DNA of 64,000 nucleotides from Thiohalophilus sp. (GTDB lineage Bacteria; Pseudomonadota; Gammaproteobacteria; UBA6429; Thiohalophilaceae): the NCBI RefSeq assembly GCF_034521165.1, contig NZ_JAXHMV010000013.1, positions 124,001 to 188,000 on the forward strand, in the 5' to 3' direction. The notes under the pieces are model-generated. The model saw only the letters and a program-made list of their open reading frames with translations, did not search any database and was not told the origin of the DNA. The position numbers and the translations under genes were made by a program. Position 1 is the first letter of the stretch, and every line of letters starts with the position of its first letter. This document shows positions 32,590 through 40,627 of this stretch, piece by piece.

Positions 32590-32802
32590 GAATTAACGCA
32601 AAGGCGCAAAGTAAAAATTATTTCGTCATTCCAGCGAATGCCGGAATCCAGACTCCAGCTGCGCTCTGCAGGCCCGGTATAGGGTAGCGGTATGGGGCGT
32701 TACCCTGTCAAAGAAAGGCTGCGCCACATAATCAACTGCCTGTACAGAATTATTCAACTCTGCGTTCTCCGCGCCTTTGCGTTCTTTGCGTTTATTTCCA
32801 GT
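32590..32802. repeat. Periodic inverted-repeat element E (CGCAAAG units)
   Basis: Left arm at 32593-32611 (units AACGCAAAG, GCGCAAAG); right arm at 32762-32795 with the inverse CTTTGCG/CTCCGCG units. Between them lies unrelated sequence, including a TCCAGCGAATGCCGGAATCC stretch that is a common dispersed palindrome. No gene in 32515-32841. Confidence 0.75.
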
Positions 32803-32841
32803 GACCAGAAGAAAGTGGCCCCTTCTATGAGGACGACGGTT

Positions 32842-33717
32842 TTAAAAGACGGTGTAGGCGTCGAAGACCGGCCCATCCACGCAGACCCGTTTCATCGCCG
32901 GGCCGGTGTCGGTGTTGACCTGTACCACGCAGCCGGCGCAGCCGCCGACGGCACAGGCCATGAACTCTTCCAGCGAGACCTGGCAGGGCAGGTCGTATTC
33001 CTTAGCCAGTCTGGCGACCGCTTCGAGCATGGGATGGGGGCCGCAGCTGAAGATTTCCACTTCACGGCGTTCTTCCTCTGACAGGGCATCGAGCCAGTGG
33101 CGGGCGAGATCGGTGACGTAGCCGTCATGGCAACCGGGATACCCCTTTGTGCTGGTCAATCGCGAGGGGATGTTCCACTGCTCGATCAGCGGCATGGCCG
33201 CGATGACCCCCTCGGGCATACCGGGGACGATAAATTCCGACGGCCGGCTTTCGAACGGGAACGGGACTTCCGAACCCAGGATCATGAACGGTTGATAGGT
33301 TTTATCGTTGCGCAGGGCATCGGCGCAGAAGATCATCGGCGGCATGCCGACCCCGCCGCCGATCAAAAGCGGCCGGGGTCTGTTTTGATGAAACTCGAAC
33401 GGTTTTCCGATCGGGCCCATCAGGTTCAGCGTCTCGCCGATCGGGTTCTGTGCCAGCAGCGCGGTGCCTTCGCCGAAGACTTTATACAGCAGATCGACAT
33501 AGCCCTTCTGGGCATCGACCCGCATGATGGAAATGGGCCGGCGCATGGGGCGCTGGGCGTTGACGCTCAGGTGCACGAAGCTGCCGGGCAGGGCGTGGGC
33601 GGCAATCTGTGGCGCCTGCAGGCGCAGGGTGTATTGATCGCCGGCGTGGTTGTCGTGCGCGAGGATTTCGGCTTCTTCGACAAAAATGGTATCGCGATGG
33701 GCTTTGGCAGCGGTCAC
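32842..33717 (-). CDS. pyrK: Dihydroorotate dehydrogenase electron-transfer subunit (PyrK-type)
   Basis: A 291-residue flavoprotein reductase of the PyrK group. FAD-binding RRPISIMRVD (RxxS motif), the nucleotide-binding GGGVGMPPMIFCADAL and CGPHPMLEAV segments, and a C-terminal [2Fe-2S] ligand set in CAVGGCAGC with a fourth Cys in RVCVDGP. It passes electrons from a PyrD flavoprotein to NAD+ in class 1B dihydroorotate dehydrogenases. No pyrD is present in the window, so its partner is unknown. The ATG overlaps the pyrX stop by 4 bases; it is the last gene of the minus-strand pyrimidine operon. Confidence 0.88.
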   Translation of the reverse strand: MTAAKAHRDTIFVEEAEILAHDNHAGDQYTLRLQAPQIAAHALPGSFVHLSVNAQRPMRRPISIMRVDAQKGYVDLLYKVFGEGTALLAQNPIGETLNLMGPIGKPFEFHQNRPRPLLIGGGVGMPPMIFCADALRNDKTYQPFMILGSEVPFPFESRPSEFIVPGMPEGVIAAMPLIEQWNIPSRLTSTKGYPGCHDGYVTDLARHWLDALSEEERREVEIFSCGPHPMLEAVARLAKEYDLPCQVSLEEFMACAVGGCAGCVVQVNTDTGPAMKRVCVDGPVFDAYTVF

Positions 33718-34997
33718 TGATTCACCTGATAAACGGACTGGCCGGCCAGCAGGGTTTGGCTGACCCGGCCCTGCATTTCCCAGCCGAGAAACGGCGTGTT
33801 TTTTCCGCAGCTGGCGAGGGTGTTGTAATCCACGGTCCAGCGCTCCTGCGGATCGAAGATGCAGACATCGGCGCGATCGCCGACGCCCAGGCGTCCGCCG
33901 TCGATACCGAGAATCCGGGCCGGCTCACTGGTGATGCGGGCGATGGCCTCGGACAGGGACAGGACCTTTTCCTCGGCCAGGCGCAGGGTCAGCGGCAGCA
34001 GGGTCTCCAGCGCCGAGATGCCCGGATCGGTTTCACAAAACGGCGCCAGCTTGGCGTCGGCGTCGTGCGGCTGATGGCAGGAGCTGATGGCGTTGATCGT
34101 GCCGCTGCCCAACCCGGCGCGCAGGCCGTCCTTGTCCCGCTGGGTGCGCAGCGGCGGGATGACGTGACAGGCGCTGTTGAAATCGCCGAGATCCATCTCG
34201 GTGAGATAGAGCTGGTGGGCGGCCACGTCGATGGAGACCGGCAGGTTGTCGTGCCGGGCGCGGGTGATCTTCTGGATTGACTGGGCGCAGCTCAAATGCA
34301 TGAAGTGGGCGCGCACGCCGGTCTGCTCGATCAGCATCAGATCGCGGGCCACGGCCACGGTCTCGGCCGACTCGGGAATACCGGGCAGGCCGAGGCGGGT
34401 GCTGATCGCTCCTTCGTGGGCGCAGCCTTTGTTGCTCAGCCAGGGATCGTTGGCGTAGATGAACACGGTCAGATCAAAATTGGCCGCGTACTCCAGCGCA
34501 CGGCGATAGACCAGGGTGTTGTTCAGCGGGTTCAGGGCATTGCTGACCGCGATGCAGCCGCCTTCGCGCATGAGCTCTTCCATCTCGCTCAGGTGCTCGC
34601 CCTGCAGTTGCAGCGTCAGTGCGCCCAGGGTGACCACCCGGGCATAGCCGGCCTGGCGGGCGCGGTGATGGATCAGCTCGGAAACCGCGGGGGTGTCGAT
34701 AATGGGATCGGTGTCCGGTTGCACGCACAAGGTGGTGATGCCGCCGGCGGCCGCGGCGCGGGTCTCGCTGGCAATGGTGGCCTTGTGTTCCTGGCCCGGT
34801 TCGCGCAGGCGGGCATTGAGATCCACCAGTCCGGGGATGACGATCTGATCGCTGGCATCGATCACCTGATCGGCCCCGAAGCCGTCGGGCGTCTGGTCGA
34901 TGGCTACCACTTCGCCGTCGGCGATATACAGATCATGCTGTGCGTCGATGCCGTTGGCCGGGTCAATGAGGCGACCGCCCTTGATATGAATGCGCAT
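33714..34997 (-). CDS. pyrX: Dihydroorotase-like non-catalytic subunit of aspartate carbamoyltransferase (PyrC'/PyrX)
   Basis: A 427-residue amidohydrolase-fold protein of the class I dihydroorotase type. The metal-binding motif DxHxHxR is DLNARLR here (Asn61, Arg63), HAED is YAND, and the DHAPH motif reads SCHQPH, so the metal site is broken. In Pseudomonas such PyrC' proteins have no dihydroorotase activity and instead are required structurally for the PyrB dodecamer. A true PyrC must be elsewhere. The start codon overlaps the pyrB stop by one base, consistent with fixed stoichiometry. Confidence 0.92.
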   Translation of the reverse strand: MRIHIKGGRLIDPANGIDAQHDLYIADGEVVAIDQTPDGFGADQVIDASDQIVIPGLVDLNARLREPGQEHKATIASETRAAAAGGITTLCVQPDTDPIIDTPAVSELIHHRARQAGYARVVTLGALTLQLQGEHLSEMEELMREGGCIAVSNALNPLNNTLVYRRALEYAANFDLTVFIYANDPWLSNKGCAHEGAISTRLGLPGIPESAETVAVARDLMLIEQTGVRAHFMHLSCAQSIQKITRARHDNLPVSIDVAAHQLYLTEMDLGDFNSACHVIPPLRTQRDKDGLRAGLGSGTINAISSCHQPHDADAKLAPFCETDPGISALETLLPLTLRLAEEKVLSLSEAIARITSEPARILGIDGGRLGVGDRADVCIFDPQERWTVDYNTLASCGKNTPFLGWEMQGRVSQTLLAGQSVYQVNQ

Positions 34998-35977
34998 CAG
35001 GCTTCGCCCTCCTCACCGGACGGTTTGCGTCCCAGGACCATCGACATGATGGCCATGCGTACCGCGATGCCGTTGCTGACCTGTTCGAGGATCACCGATT
35101 GCGGCCCGTCGGCGACACTGGATTCGATCTCCACGCCGCGGTTGATGGGACCGGGGTGCATGACGATGGCATCGGGTTTGGCCAGCGCCAGCTTCTCCTG
35201 GGTCAGGCCGTAGGTCTGGAAATATTCGAGTTCACTGGGCAGCAGCGCGCCGTCCATGCGCTCGCGTTGCAGGCGCAGCATGATCACCACGTCCACGTCC
35301 TTCAGTCCCTCGCGCACATCGTTATAGATGTGCACGCCCATCTGTTGCAGATAGGGCGGAATCAGGGTGCACGGGCCGATGGCGCGGATCTCCGGTACGC
35401 CCAGGGTGTTGAGCGCGTGGATTTGCGAGCGGGCCACCCGCGAGTGCATCAGATCGCCGACGATGGCCACCCGCAGCGCGGTGAAGTCGGGCTTGTGCTT
35501 GCGAATCGTGAATACATCCAGCATTGCCTGGGTTGGGTGGGCATGGCGTCCGTCGCCGGCGTTGATAATACTGATATGCGGCGCCACGTGCTGGGCGATG
35601 AAGTGCGCCGCGCCGCTTTGTTCGTGGCGCACTACGAACATGTCACAGTGCATCGCCTCCAGGTTATGCAACATATCCAGCAGGCTCTCGCCCTTGCTGG
35701 TGGAGGAAGTGTTGATGTTGATATTGAGCACGTCGGCGGAGAGGCGCTTGGCGGCCAGTTCGAAGGTGGTGCGGGTGCGGGTGCTGGATTCGAAGAACAG
35801 GTTGACGATGGTCTTGCCGCGCAACAGCGGGACTTTCTTGACCGGCTGGTTGCCGACGGTGACAAAGTTTTCGGCGGTATCGAGGATCTGGGTGAGGGTC
35901 TCGCGTTTGTGCCCTTCAATGGTCAGAAAATGGCGCAACTGGCCCTGACTGTCGCATTGAATATCCTGCCGCTTCAT
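34997..35977 (-). CDS. pyrB: Aspartate carbamoyltransferase catalytic subunit
   Basis: Second step of pyrimidine synthesis, carbamoyl phosphate plus aspartate to carbamoyl aspartate. The 326 residues include the carbamoyl-phosphate motif FFESSTRTRTTFELAAKRL, the HPTQAMLD segment, RVAIVGDLMHSRVARS and the C-terminal VMHPGPINRGVEI. The N-terminal extension before GHKRETLTQIL is typical of the Pseudomonas-type enzyme that pairs with PyrC'. No regulatory pyrI is present. It overlaps pyrR by 4 bases. Confidence 0.97.
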   Translation of the reverse strand: MKRQDIQCDSQGQLRHFLTIEGHKRETLTQILDTAENFVTVGNQPVKKVPLLRGKTIVNLFFESSTRTRTTFELAAKRLSADVLNININTSSTSKGESLLDMLHNLEAMHCDMFVVRHEQSGAAHFIAQHVAPHISIINAGDGRHAHPTQAMLDVFTIRKHKPDFTALRVAIVGDLMHSRVARSQIHALNTLGVPEIRAIGPCTLIPPYLQQMGVHIYNDVREGLKDVDVVIMLRLQRERMDGALLPSELEYFQTYGLTQEKLALAKPDAIVMHPGPINRGVEIESSVADGPQSVILEQVSNGIAVRMAIMSMVLGRKPSGEEGEA

Positions 35978-36480
35978 TTGCTCTCCTGTATTAACAACTC
36001 CAGCGGATCCGGCCCGGTCAGTTTGACATGCTGATGGGCCTCGAGGCTCAGGCGCTCGCCGGCCACGTCGGCGCAGATGGGCAGCTCACGGCCGCTGCGT
36101 TCCACCAGGGTGGCCAGGATGATCGAGGCGGGCCGGCCGTAGTCGAAGATTTCGTTCATGGCGGCGCGGATGGTGCGCCCGGTGTGCAGGACATCGTCGA
36201 TCAGGACGATGTGCCGGTCATCGACCGAAAACGGCAGGTTGGACGGTTCTACCTGCGGATGCAGGCCGATGCGGGTGAAATCGTCGCGATAGAAGGTGAT
36301 GTTGAGCGTGCCCAGCGGCTGTTCGGGCCGCAGTTGCCGATGAATCTGCTCGGCGATCCAGGCGCCCCCGGTGTGGATGCCGATAATGGCAGGATCGGTG
36401 ATATGCCGTGAGTTAAGCAGGGATTGCAGATCGCTGGCCATCTGGCTCAGCAGGGTCTGGACGTCACGGCGTTCGCTCAT
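35974..36480 (-). CDS. pyrR: Bifunctional pyrimidine operon regulator / uracil phosphoribosyltransferase
   Basis: A 168-residue PRTase-fold protein with the PRPP-binding motif VLIDDVLHTGRTIRAAM, the N-terminal PAIIGIHTGGAWIAEQI and LNITFYRDDFTRIG. In Bacillus PyrR binds RNA to attenuate pyr operons; in Pseudomonas its role upstream of pyrB is regulatory or salvage. No obvious PyrR-binding attenuator was located here. It lies between ruvX (17-base overlap) and pyrB (4-base overlap), so it is tightly coupled. Confidence 0.95.
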   Translation of the reverse strand: MSERRDVQTLLSQMASDLQSLLNSRHITDPAIIGIHTGGAWIAEQIHRQLRPEQPLGTLNITFYRDDFTRIGLHPQVEPSNLPFSVDDRHIVLIDDVLHTGRTIRAAMNEIFDYGRPASIILATLVERSGRELPICADVAGERLSLEAHQHVKLTGPDPLELLIQESK

Positions 36481-36979
36481 GTTGTTCCGGGGTCAGTTGC
36501 TGGTCGAACCAGCTTTGCAGTATCAGTTGCGCGGCCACCTGATCGATATCTTCGGGTTCATTGCGGCCGGCTCCGTTGTGCGAGCGTTCTTCGAGCAGTT
36601 GTTCGGCCTCGTAGGAGGTCAGGCGCTCGTCGACCATCTCGACGGGCAGATTGTAACGCCCTTTGAGCTGATTACCAAAGCGTCTTGCGCGCCGGGTCAT
36701 CTCCTGGTCTTCCCCTTCCAGGGTCAGGGGCAGGCCGACAATGAGCAAATCGGGCTGCCATTCGTCGATCAGCCGGGTAATGGCCTCCCAGTCGGGTTTG
36801 TCGGTCTTGCGGCTGAGGGTGGTCAGCGGGGCCACGCTGCGGGTGACTTCCTGGCCAACCGCCACGCCAATGCGCCGCAGGCCGTAATCGAACCCCAGCA
36901 GGGTTCTTGGTCGATCAGGGGGGCGATCAGGGGATCGATCAGGGGGGCGGTTAAGGGGCCGGTTCACGGATCGGCTCAC
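36464..36979 (-). CDS. ruvX: Holliday-junction resolvase-like RuvX (YqgF)
   Basis: RNase H-fold nuclease, implicated in rRNA 5'-end processing and recombination. The core has LLGFDYGLRRIGVAVGQ, PDLLIVGLPLTLEGEDQEM, VEMVDERLTSYEAEQLL and EDIDQVAAQLIL with the catalytic acids. The best start is a GTG at 36979 sharing bases with the yqgE stop, which gives an unusual N-terminal tail of about 24 residues built of RPPD-like repeats. A second GTG at 36967 is possible. The same frame stays open far upstream, but that part is only the shadow of yqgE. Confidence 0.9.
   Translation of the reverse strand: MSRSVNRPLNRPPDRSPDRPPDRPRTLLGFDYGLRRIGVAVGQEVTRSVAPLTTLSRKTDKPDWEAITRLIDEWQPDLLIVGLPLTLEGEDQEMTRRARRFGNQLKGRYNLPVEMVDERLTSYEAEQLLEERSHNGAGRNEPEDIDQVAAQLILQSWFDQQLTPEQHERTP
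36909..36966. repeat. Minisatellite inside the 5' end of ruvX
   Basis: Imperfect tandem units of about 9-18 bases around GGGGGCGATCA / GGGGATCGATCA. Read on the minus strand they encode the N-terminal Arg-Pro-Pro-Asp-rich tail of RuvX. Confidence 0.75.
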
Positions 36980-37539
36980 GCGTGGCCCACGTCCGTCGAC
37001 AGGGTGGCGATGTCCACGCCGAGTCCCGCCGCGGCGGCGCTCCAGCGTTTTTCCACCGGATACTCGAAAATGATCCGGCTGTCGGCCGGCCCGTTGAGCC
37101 AGCTGTTGGCGGCCAGCTCCTCTTCCAGCTGGCCCTCGCCCCAGCCGGCATAGCCCAGGGCGATCAGAAACTGCTCGGGTCCCACGCCGCCGGCGATGGC
37201 ATCGATGATGTCCTGGGACATGGTCAGTCCTACCTCGTCGGTGATCTCCAGGGTGCTGTCCCATTCGCCCAGTGGCGTGTGCAGGACAAAGCCGCGCTCC
37301 AGCTGGACCGGGCCGCCCTGATAGATGGGCGTGTCGGCCAGTTCCGGCTCGGTCACCTCGATATCGAGCTGCTCGGCCAGATCGCTGAGCGTCAGATCGG
37401 TGGGCCGGTTGATGATGATACCCAGCGCACCCTGCGGGTTGTGCTCGCACAGATAGGTGACCGTGTGCTCGAAGTTGGGGTCCGCCAGGGTCGGCATGGC
37501 AATGAGAAAGTGGTTACTCAGTTGGGCGATGTAACTCAT
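36976..37539 (-). CDS. yqgE: YqgE/AlgH family protein (DUF179)
   Basis: A 187-residue protein with the family pattern: SNHFLIAMPTLADPNFEHTV, the GALGIIINRPTDLTL segment, YQGGPVQLERGFVLHTP and a C-terminal GYAGWGEGQLEEELAANSWL. Biochemical role is unknown; it is nearly always found directly upstream of ruvX, as here. It lies 42 bases downstream of tonB on the same strand. Confidence 0.96.
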   Translation of the reverse strand: MSYIAQLSNHFLIAMPTLADPNFEHTVTYLCEHNPQGALGIIINRPTDLTLSDLAEQLDIEVTEPELADTPIYQGGPVQLERGFVLHTPLGEWDSTLEITDEVGLTMSQDIIDAIAGGVGPEQFLIALGYAGWGEGQLEEELAANSWLNGPADSRIIFEYPVEKRWSAAAAGLGVDIATLSTDVGHA

Positions 37540-37581
37540 AAAATAAGTATCAGTCAGTGTCGATGATCAGGCAAGTGATGG

Positions 37582-38484
37582 TTAACGACTTAGCCCCAGA
37601 TTTGATCCGCTTTTAAACTGCCAGACGCGGGGAATGTGCAGTACGTCGGTATCTTCCAGAATCTCCTCGGTCAACGGCGGGAACGGTGCCGACAGCCGGA
37701 CGATGTTTTGCGCTGCCTCATCCAGCACCTCGTGACCGGAGGAGCGCAGCACCCGCACCGATTTGAGCGAGCCGTCCGGGTTGATCGCCACATCCAGTAG
37801 CAGATCGCCGGTGACATTATTGCGTACCGCCTCTTCAGGATAGTTGAGATTGCCGATGCGCTCGACCTTGGCGCGCCAGGCATCGAGATAGGCGGCAAAG
37901 CGGTGTTCGCGAGCCTTGGCGCCGCGCACATAGGTCTCGCGCGGGGTAATCTGATAGGCCTTTTTCATGTCGTCGATCTCGGCGCTGAGCCGGGCGATCT
38001 GCTGGCTGCGCTCGTAGAGCTGGGCGGCAGTGACCTCTTCGGGGATCGGCGGCTCTTTTTGCGGCTGGCGTTCGCTGGCGGTCTTTTCCGGCGCCCGGTT
38101 GGCGCTCATCACTTCCTGGGGCGTGTCCTGTTGTTCGCGCGGCGGCGGGGCCAGGGCCTGGCGGCTGTCGGGGGCCAGGCCGGATTCCTCGGTGGGGACG
38201 GGGTTGGAAAAGGGGCTGCTGTCGCGCACTTTCTCCTGCACATTGCCGCCGCCTTCCTGACTGGCCTGGGCCAGGTACTCGGCATCCTCCGGCTCGTCCT
38301 CGGATTCGTTATGCACCAGGGTGATTTCCATGGTGGTAATGGCGTCATTGTTAGCCAGATCGCTGAGATTGAAGCCGACACCGAGGATCACGATAGCGTG
38401 CACCGCCAGCGCGATGAACAGCGTCATGCCAAGCCGATCGGCGGCGCCTGCCGTCAGGGAATTGTTGCCAGTTACGTCAGCCAT
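37582..38484 (-). CDS. tonB: Energy transducer TonB
   Basis: A 300-residue protein with an N-terminal membrane anchor (LGMTLFIALAVHAIVILGVG), a long acidic and proline-containing periplasmic spacer (about 55-190), and a C-terminal TonB domain (YPEEAVRNNVTGDLLLDVAI, GSLKSVRVLRSSGHEVLDEA). It couples the proton-motive force to outer-membrane receptors. No exbB/exbD lies nearby. Position between the Gx membrane gene (8-base overlap) and yqgE matches the tonB-yqgE order of Pseudomonas. Confidence 0.92.
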   Translation of the reverse strand: MADVTGNNSLTAGAADRLGMTLFIALAVHAIVILGVGFNLSDLANNDAITTMEITLVHNESEDEPEDAEYLAQASQEGGGNVQEKVRDSSPFSNPVPTEESGLAPDSRQALAPPPREQQDTPQEVMSANRAPEKTASERQPQKEPPIPEEVTAAQLYERSQQIARLSAEIDDMKKAYQITPRETYVRGAKAREHRFAAYLDAWRAKVERIGNLNYPEEAVRNNVTGDLLLDVAINPDGSLKSVRVLRSSGHEVLDEAAQNIVRLSAPFPPLTEEILEDTDVLHIPRVWQFKSGSNLGLSR

Positions 38485-38986
38485 GCAGATGTTTTACCAC
38501 TTTGTGCGTGATTATACCGTTGAGCAGGCCCAGCAACACGGCAAAGCTCAACAAAACCGGAAACAGTTTCCAGATCCCCGCGTGCGGGACGAACCACGCC
38601 CAGGCCAGCACGAACTGGCCGCTGATGTGCGCCAGCGCCGCCGCCACGCTGTAACCGACCGGGCCGAAGCCGCGCCCGGGCAGACGGGTCATGGGCCAGA
38701 GGATGAGCAGACTGGCCAGCGCTCCGGACAGGGACAGCATGAAGGTGGGCGATAAAAACGTGCCCAGCAGCAGACTGCCCACCAGCACTCGCAGCAGACT
38801 CACCCAGGCGGCCGTCGACCAGCCGTACAGGCACAGCACGCAGATCGTAATAATGTTGGCAAAGCCCGGCTTCAGCCCCGGCATCGGACTGGGCAGCAGC
38901 GCCTCCAGAATATGGATCGACACCGCCGCCGCCGCCAGCCAGGCGATGCGTTGATCTTCGACAGTGGGCTCTAACTCAAGTTTCAA
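38477..38986 (-). CDS. Gx transporter family membrane protein
   Basis: A 169-residue membrane protein with about five hydrophobic segments, of the family formerly called heptaprenyl diphosphate synthase component I (Pfam Hpre_diP_synt_I). Motifs: EALLPSPMPGLKPGFANIIT and SLLRVLVGSLLLGTFLSPTF. Members usually travel with NusG-II and ApbE proteins, as here, and resemble ECF-type substrate-binding components; the substrate is unknown. Its stop overlaps the tonB start by 8 bases. Confidence 0.88.
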   Translation of the reverse strand: MKLELEPTVEDQRIAWLAAAAVSIHILEALLPSPMPGLKPGFANIITICVLCLYGWSTAAWVSLLRVLVGSLLLGTFLSPTFMLSLSGALASLLILWPMTRLPGRGFGPVGYSVAAALAHISGQFVLAWAWFVPHAGIWKLFPVLLSFAVLLGLLNGIITHKVVKHLHG

Positions 38987-39035
38987 TGTTGGGATTATGC
39001 GGTAATTGAAAAAAAGAGCTTAACGCAGACAGGTG

Positions 39036-39167
39036 TAATGTTGAATTTTAAATGCTGAATTTTGAATTAACTCTTAACCACGCCAGTGGCTTGATAAATT
39101 TGCTTGATGTTCCCGCATTTTCTGGCATAAAAAATTCAAAACTTAAAATTCAACATTCAAAATTGCT
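39036..39167. repeat. AT-rich inverted repeat (element H)
   Basis: AATGTTGAATTTTAA (39037-39051) is inverted at about 39145-39159, each arm continued by further GAATTTT-type units. Same layout as the other periodic inverted elements but with AT-rich wording. It fills the gap between the NusG-II gene and the Gx gene. Confidence 0.8.
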
Positions 39168-39198
39168 TTTCGTGTCTCTGCGAGAGAAACTTTATCTT

Positions 39199-39558
39199 TC
39201 AAAAAGCCAGCGCGTCGAAGCGGCTTTCGCCGCCGTGGATCTGGATGTGGATGCCGTTGGGCAGGCAGGCCATGACATCGCCGGATTGTTGTTGCCAGCC
39301 GGCATGTATGCAGAACTGGCTGTTGCAGGGCGAGGACTTGAAGCGGGCGCGGCCGTGGTCGATTTCGATCACGCTGTCGCCGAGGTTGCCGGGTACCTGC
39401 ACGGTGGTGTGCTGGTGCAGATCGTATTGTTTATACAGCGTGTTGCCCTGATAAACTTCCACGTGGGTGCCGGCCATGGACGGTTGCCAGGCAAAGTAAT
39501 AGCTGCCGGCGACGAGGAGCAGAACCATGCCCAGCAGCAGTTTGTCGGCGAGGGTCAT
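39199..39558 (-). CDS. NusG domain II-containing membrane-anchored protein
   Basis: A 119-residue protein with one N-terminal membrane helix (LLLGMVLLLVAGSYYFAW) and an extracytoplasmic NusG_II domain: VEVYQGNTLYKQYDL, VIEIDHGRARFKSSPCNSQF, CIHAGWQQQSGDVMACLPNG. The conserved cysteines in CNSQFC and the ACLPNG motif are typical. Function unknown; it co-occurs with ApbE and Gx proteins, suggesting a link to flavinylated extracytoplasmic redox proteins. It overlaps apbE by 4 bases. Confidence 0.88.
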   Translation of the reverse strand: MTLADKLLLGMVLLLVAGSYYFAWQPSMAGTHVEVYQGNTLYKQYDLHQHTTVQVPGNLGDSVIEIDHGRARFKSSPCNSQFCIHAGWQQQSGDVMACLPNGIHIQIHGGESRFDALAF

Positions 39559-40625
39559 GGCAGTTTCTGAATGACGGGATCGGTTTGCAGATCGGACAGC
39601 TCAATCCGCTCGGCCATGGCCGGTGACAGATGCACCACGCCCTGTTTGTCGATCAGCATCACCTGTTCGACGCCCATGTTGCGGGCAATTTGCGGCCATT
39701 CTTCCGGCCCGGCGATGAACAGGGCGGTGGAAGCGGCATCGGCTGTGGCGCCGTCGTGATGTATCACGGTCACCGAGGTGGTCTGATCGGCCGGGTAGCC
39801 GGTGCGCGGATCCAGAATATGATGGTAACGCTTGCCGCCATATTCAAAATAGCGTTCATAGTCCCCCGAGGTGAACACGGCCTCGTTGTGCCGCACATCC
39901 AGCCGGGCGATGACACATTCGGCCGGGTTTTTGTCGTCGCACTCTTTGCGCGGATGACGAACGCCGATGCGCCAGGGGCGATCGCCATGGCGGCCGATCG
40001 CCATGAGATCGCCGCCGGCGTTGACCATGGCGTTGTCGATACCTTTTGATTGCAGATAATCGATGGAACGTTGCACGGCCTCGCCCTTGGCGATGGCGCC
40101 CATGTCCAGCCGCACGGCGGGATTGTCGTTGCTGATGCGCACGTTATCTACCTGAATGTCGCTCAGCTGCGGATTCTGGGCCAGCAACTCGTCGATCTCG
40201 TCCTGGCTGGGTGGAAAGTTGGCGAACAGATCTTCCTGATGAAAACCCCACAAGGCGATCAATTTACCCAGTGCCGGATTGAACAGTCCCTGGCTTTGTT
40301 CGGCCAGCTTGCGGGATTTTTCGATCAACGGCATGACCGAGATGTTGCCGGTGAATTCGCCGGTCATGCCCAGCAACTGGTTCATACGACCCATGGGTCC
40401 GGCACGCCAGGGATGCCAGGCTTCGTGCATGAAACTCAGATCCTCGGCCACGGCATCGATGGCCTGATTGGCTTTTTCTTCCTCGACATCCCACAGGGTG
40501 ATGGTCACCAGGGTGCCGAACACCATCATGGTGGTCTTGTGTTCCTGCGGTTCGCTCTGGCAACCGGCCAGCAGAACGGAAAAGAAAAGCGTGATCAATA
40601 AAACGGTACGACGTGGCATGCTCAT
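39555..40625 (-). CDS. apbE: FAD:protein FMN transferase ApbE
   Basis: Periplasmic lipoprotein that covalently attaches FMN to threonines of target flavoproteins such as Rnf and Nqr subunits. The 356 residues comprise a lipoprotein signal (VLLITLFFSVLLAGC), then MVFGTLVTITLW, the DMGAIAKGEAVQRSIDYLQ motif, AMVNAGGDLMAIG, and YHHILDPRTGYPADQTTSVT with the Mg-binding region. No target with an obvious flavinylation motif was noticed in the window. It begins 2 bases after the gshB stop. Confidence 0.96.
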   Translation of the reverse strand: MSMPRRTVLLITLFFSVLLAGCQSEPQEHKTTMMVFGTLVTITLWDVEEEKANQAIDAVAEDLSFMHEAWHPWRAGPMGRMNQLLGMTGEFTGNISVMPLIEKSRKLAEQSQGLFNPALGKLIALWGFHQEDLFANFPPSQDEIDELLAQNPQLSDIQVDNVRISNDNPAVRLDMGAIAKGEAVQRSIDYLQSKGIDNAMVNAGGDLMAIGRHGDRPWRIGVRHPRKECDDKNPAECVIARLDVRHNEAVFTSGDYERYFEYGGKRYHHILDPRTGYPADQTTSVTVIHHDGATADAASTALFIAGPEEWPQIARNMGVEQVMLIDKQGVVHLSPAMAERIELSDLQTDPVIQKLP

Positions 40626-40627
40626 GA

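Noticed and set aside
32842..33717. Ferredoxin-NADP reductase or phenol hydroxylase reductase
   Set aside because: The C-terminal cysteine pattern and the operon with pyrX and pyrB fit PyrK better.
36979..37450. N-terminal half of a 328-aa frame continuous with RuvX
   Set aside because: It is the out-of-frame shadow of yqgE; RuvX starts at the GTG overlapping the yqgE stop.
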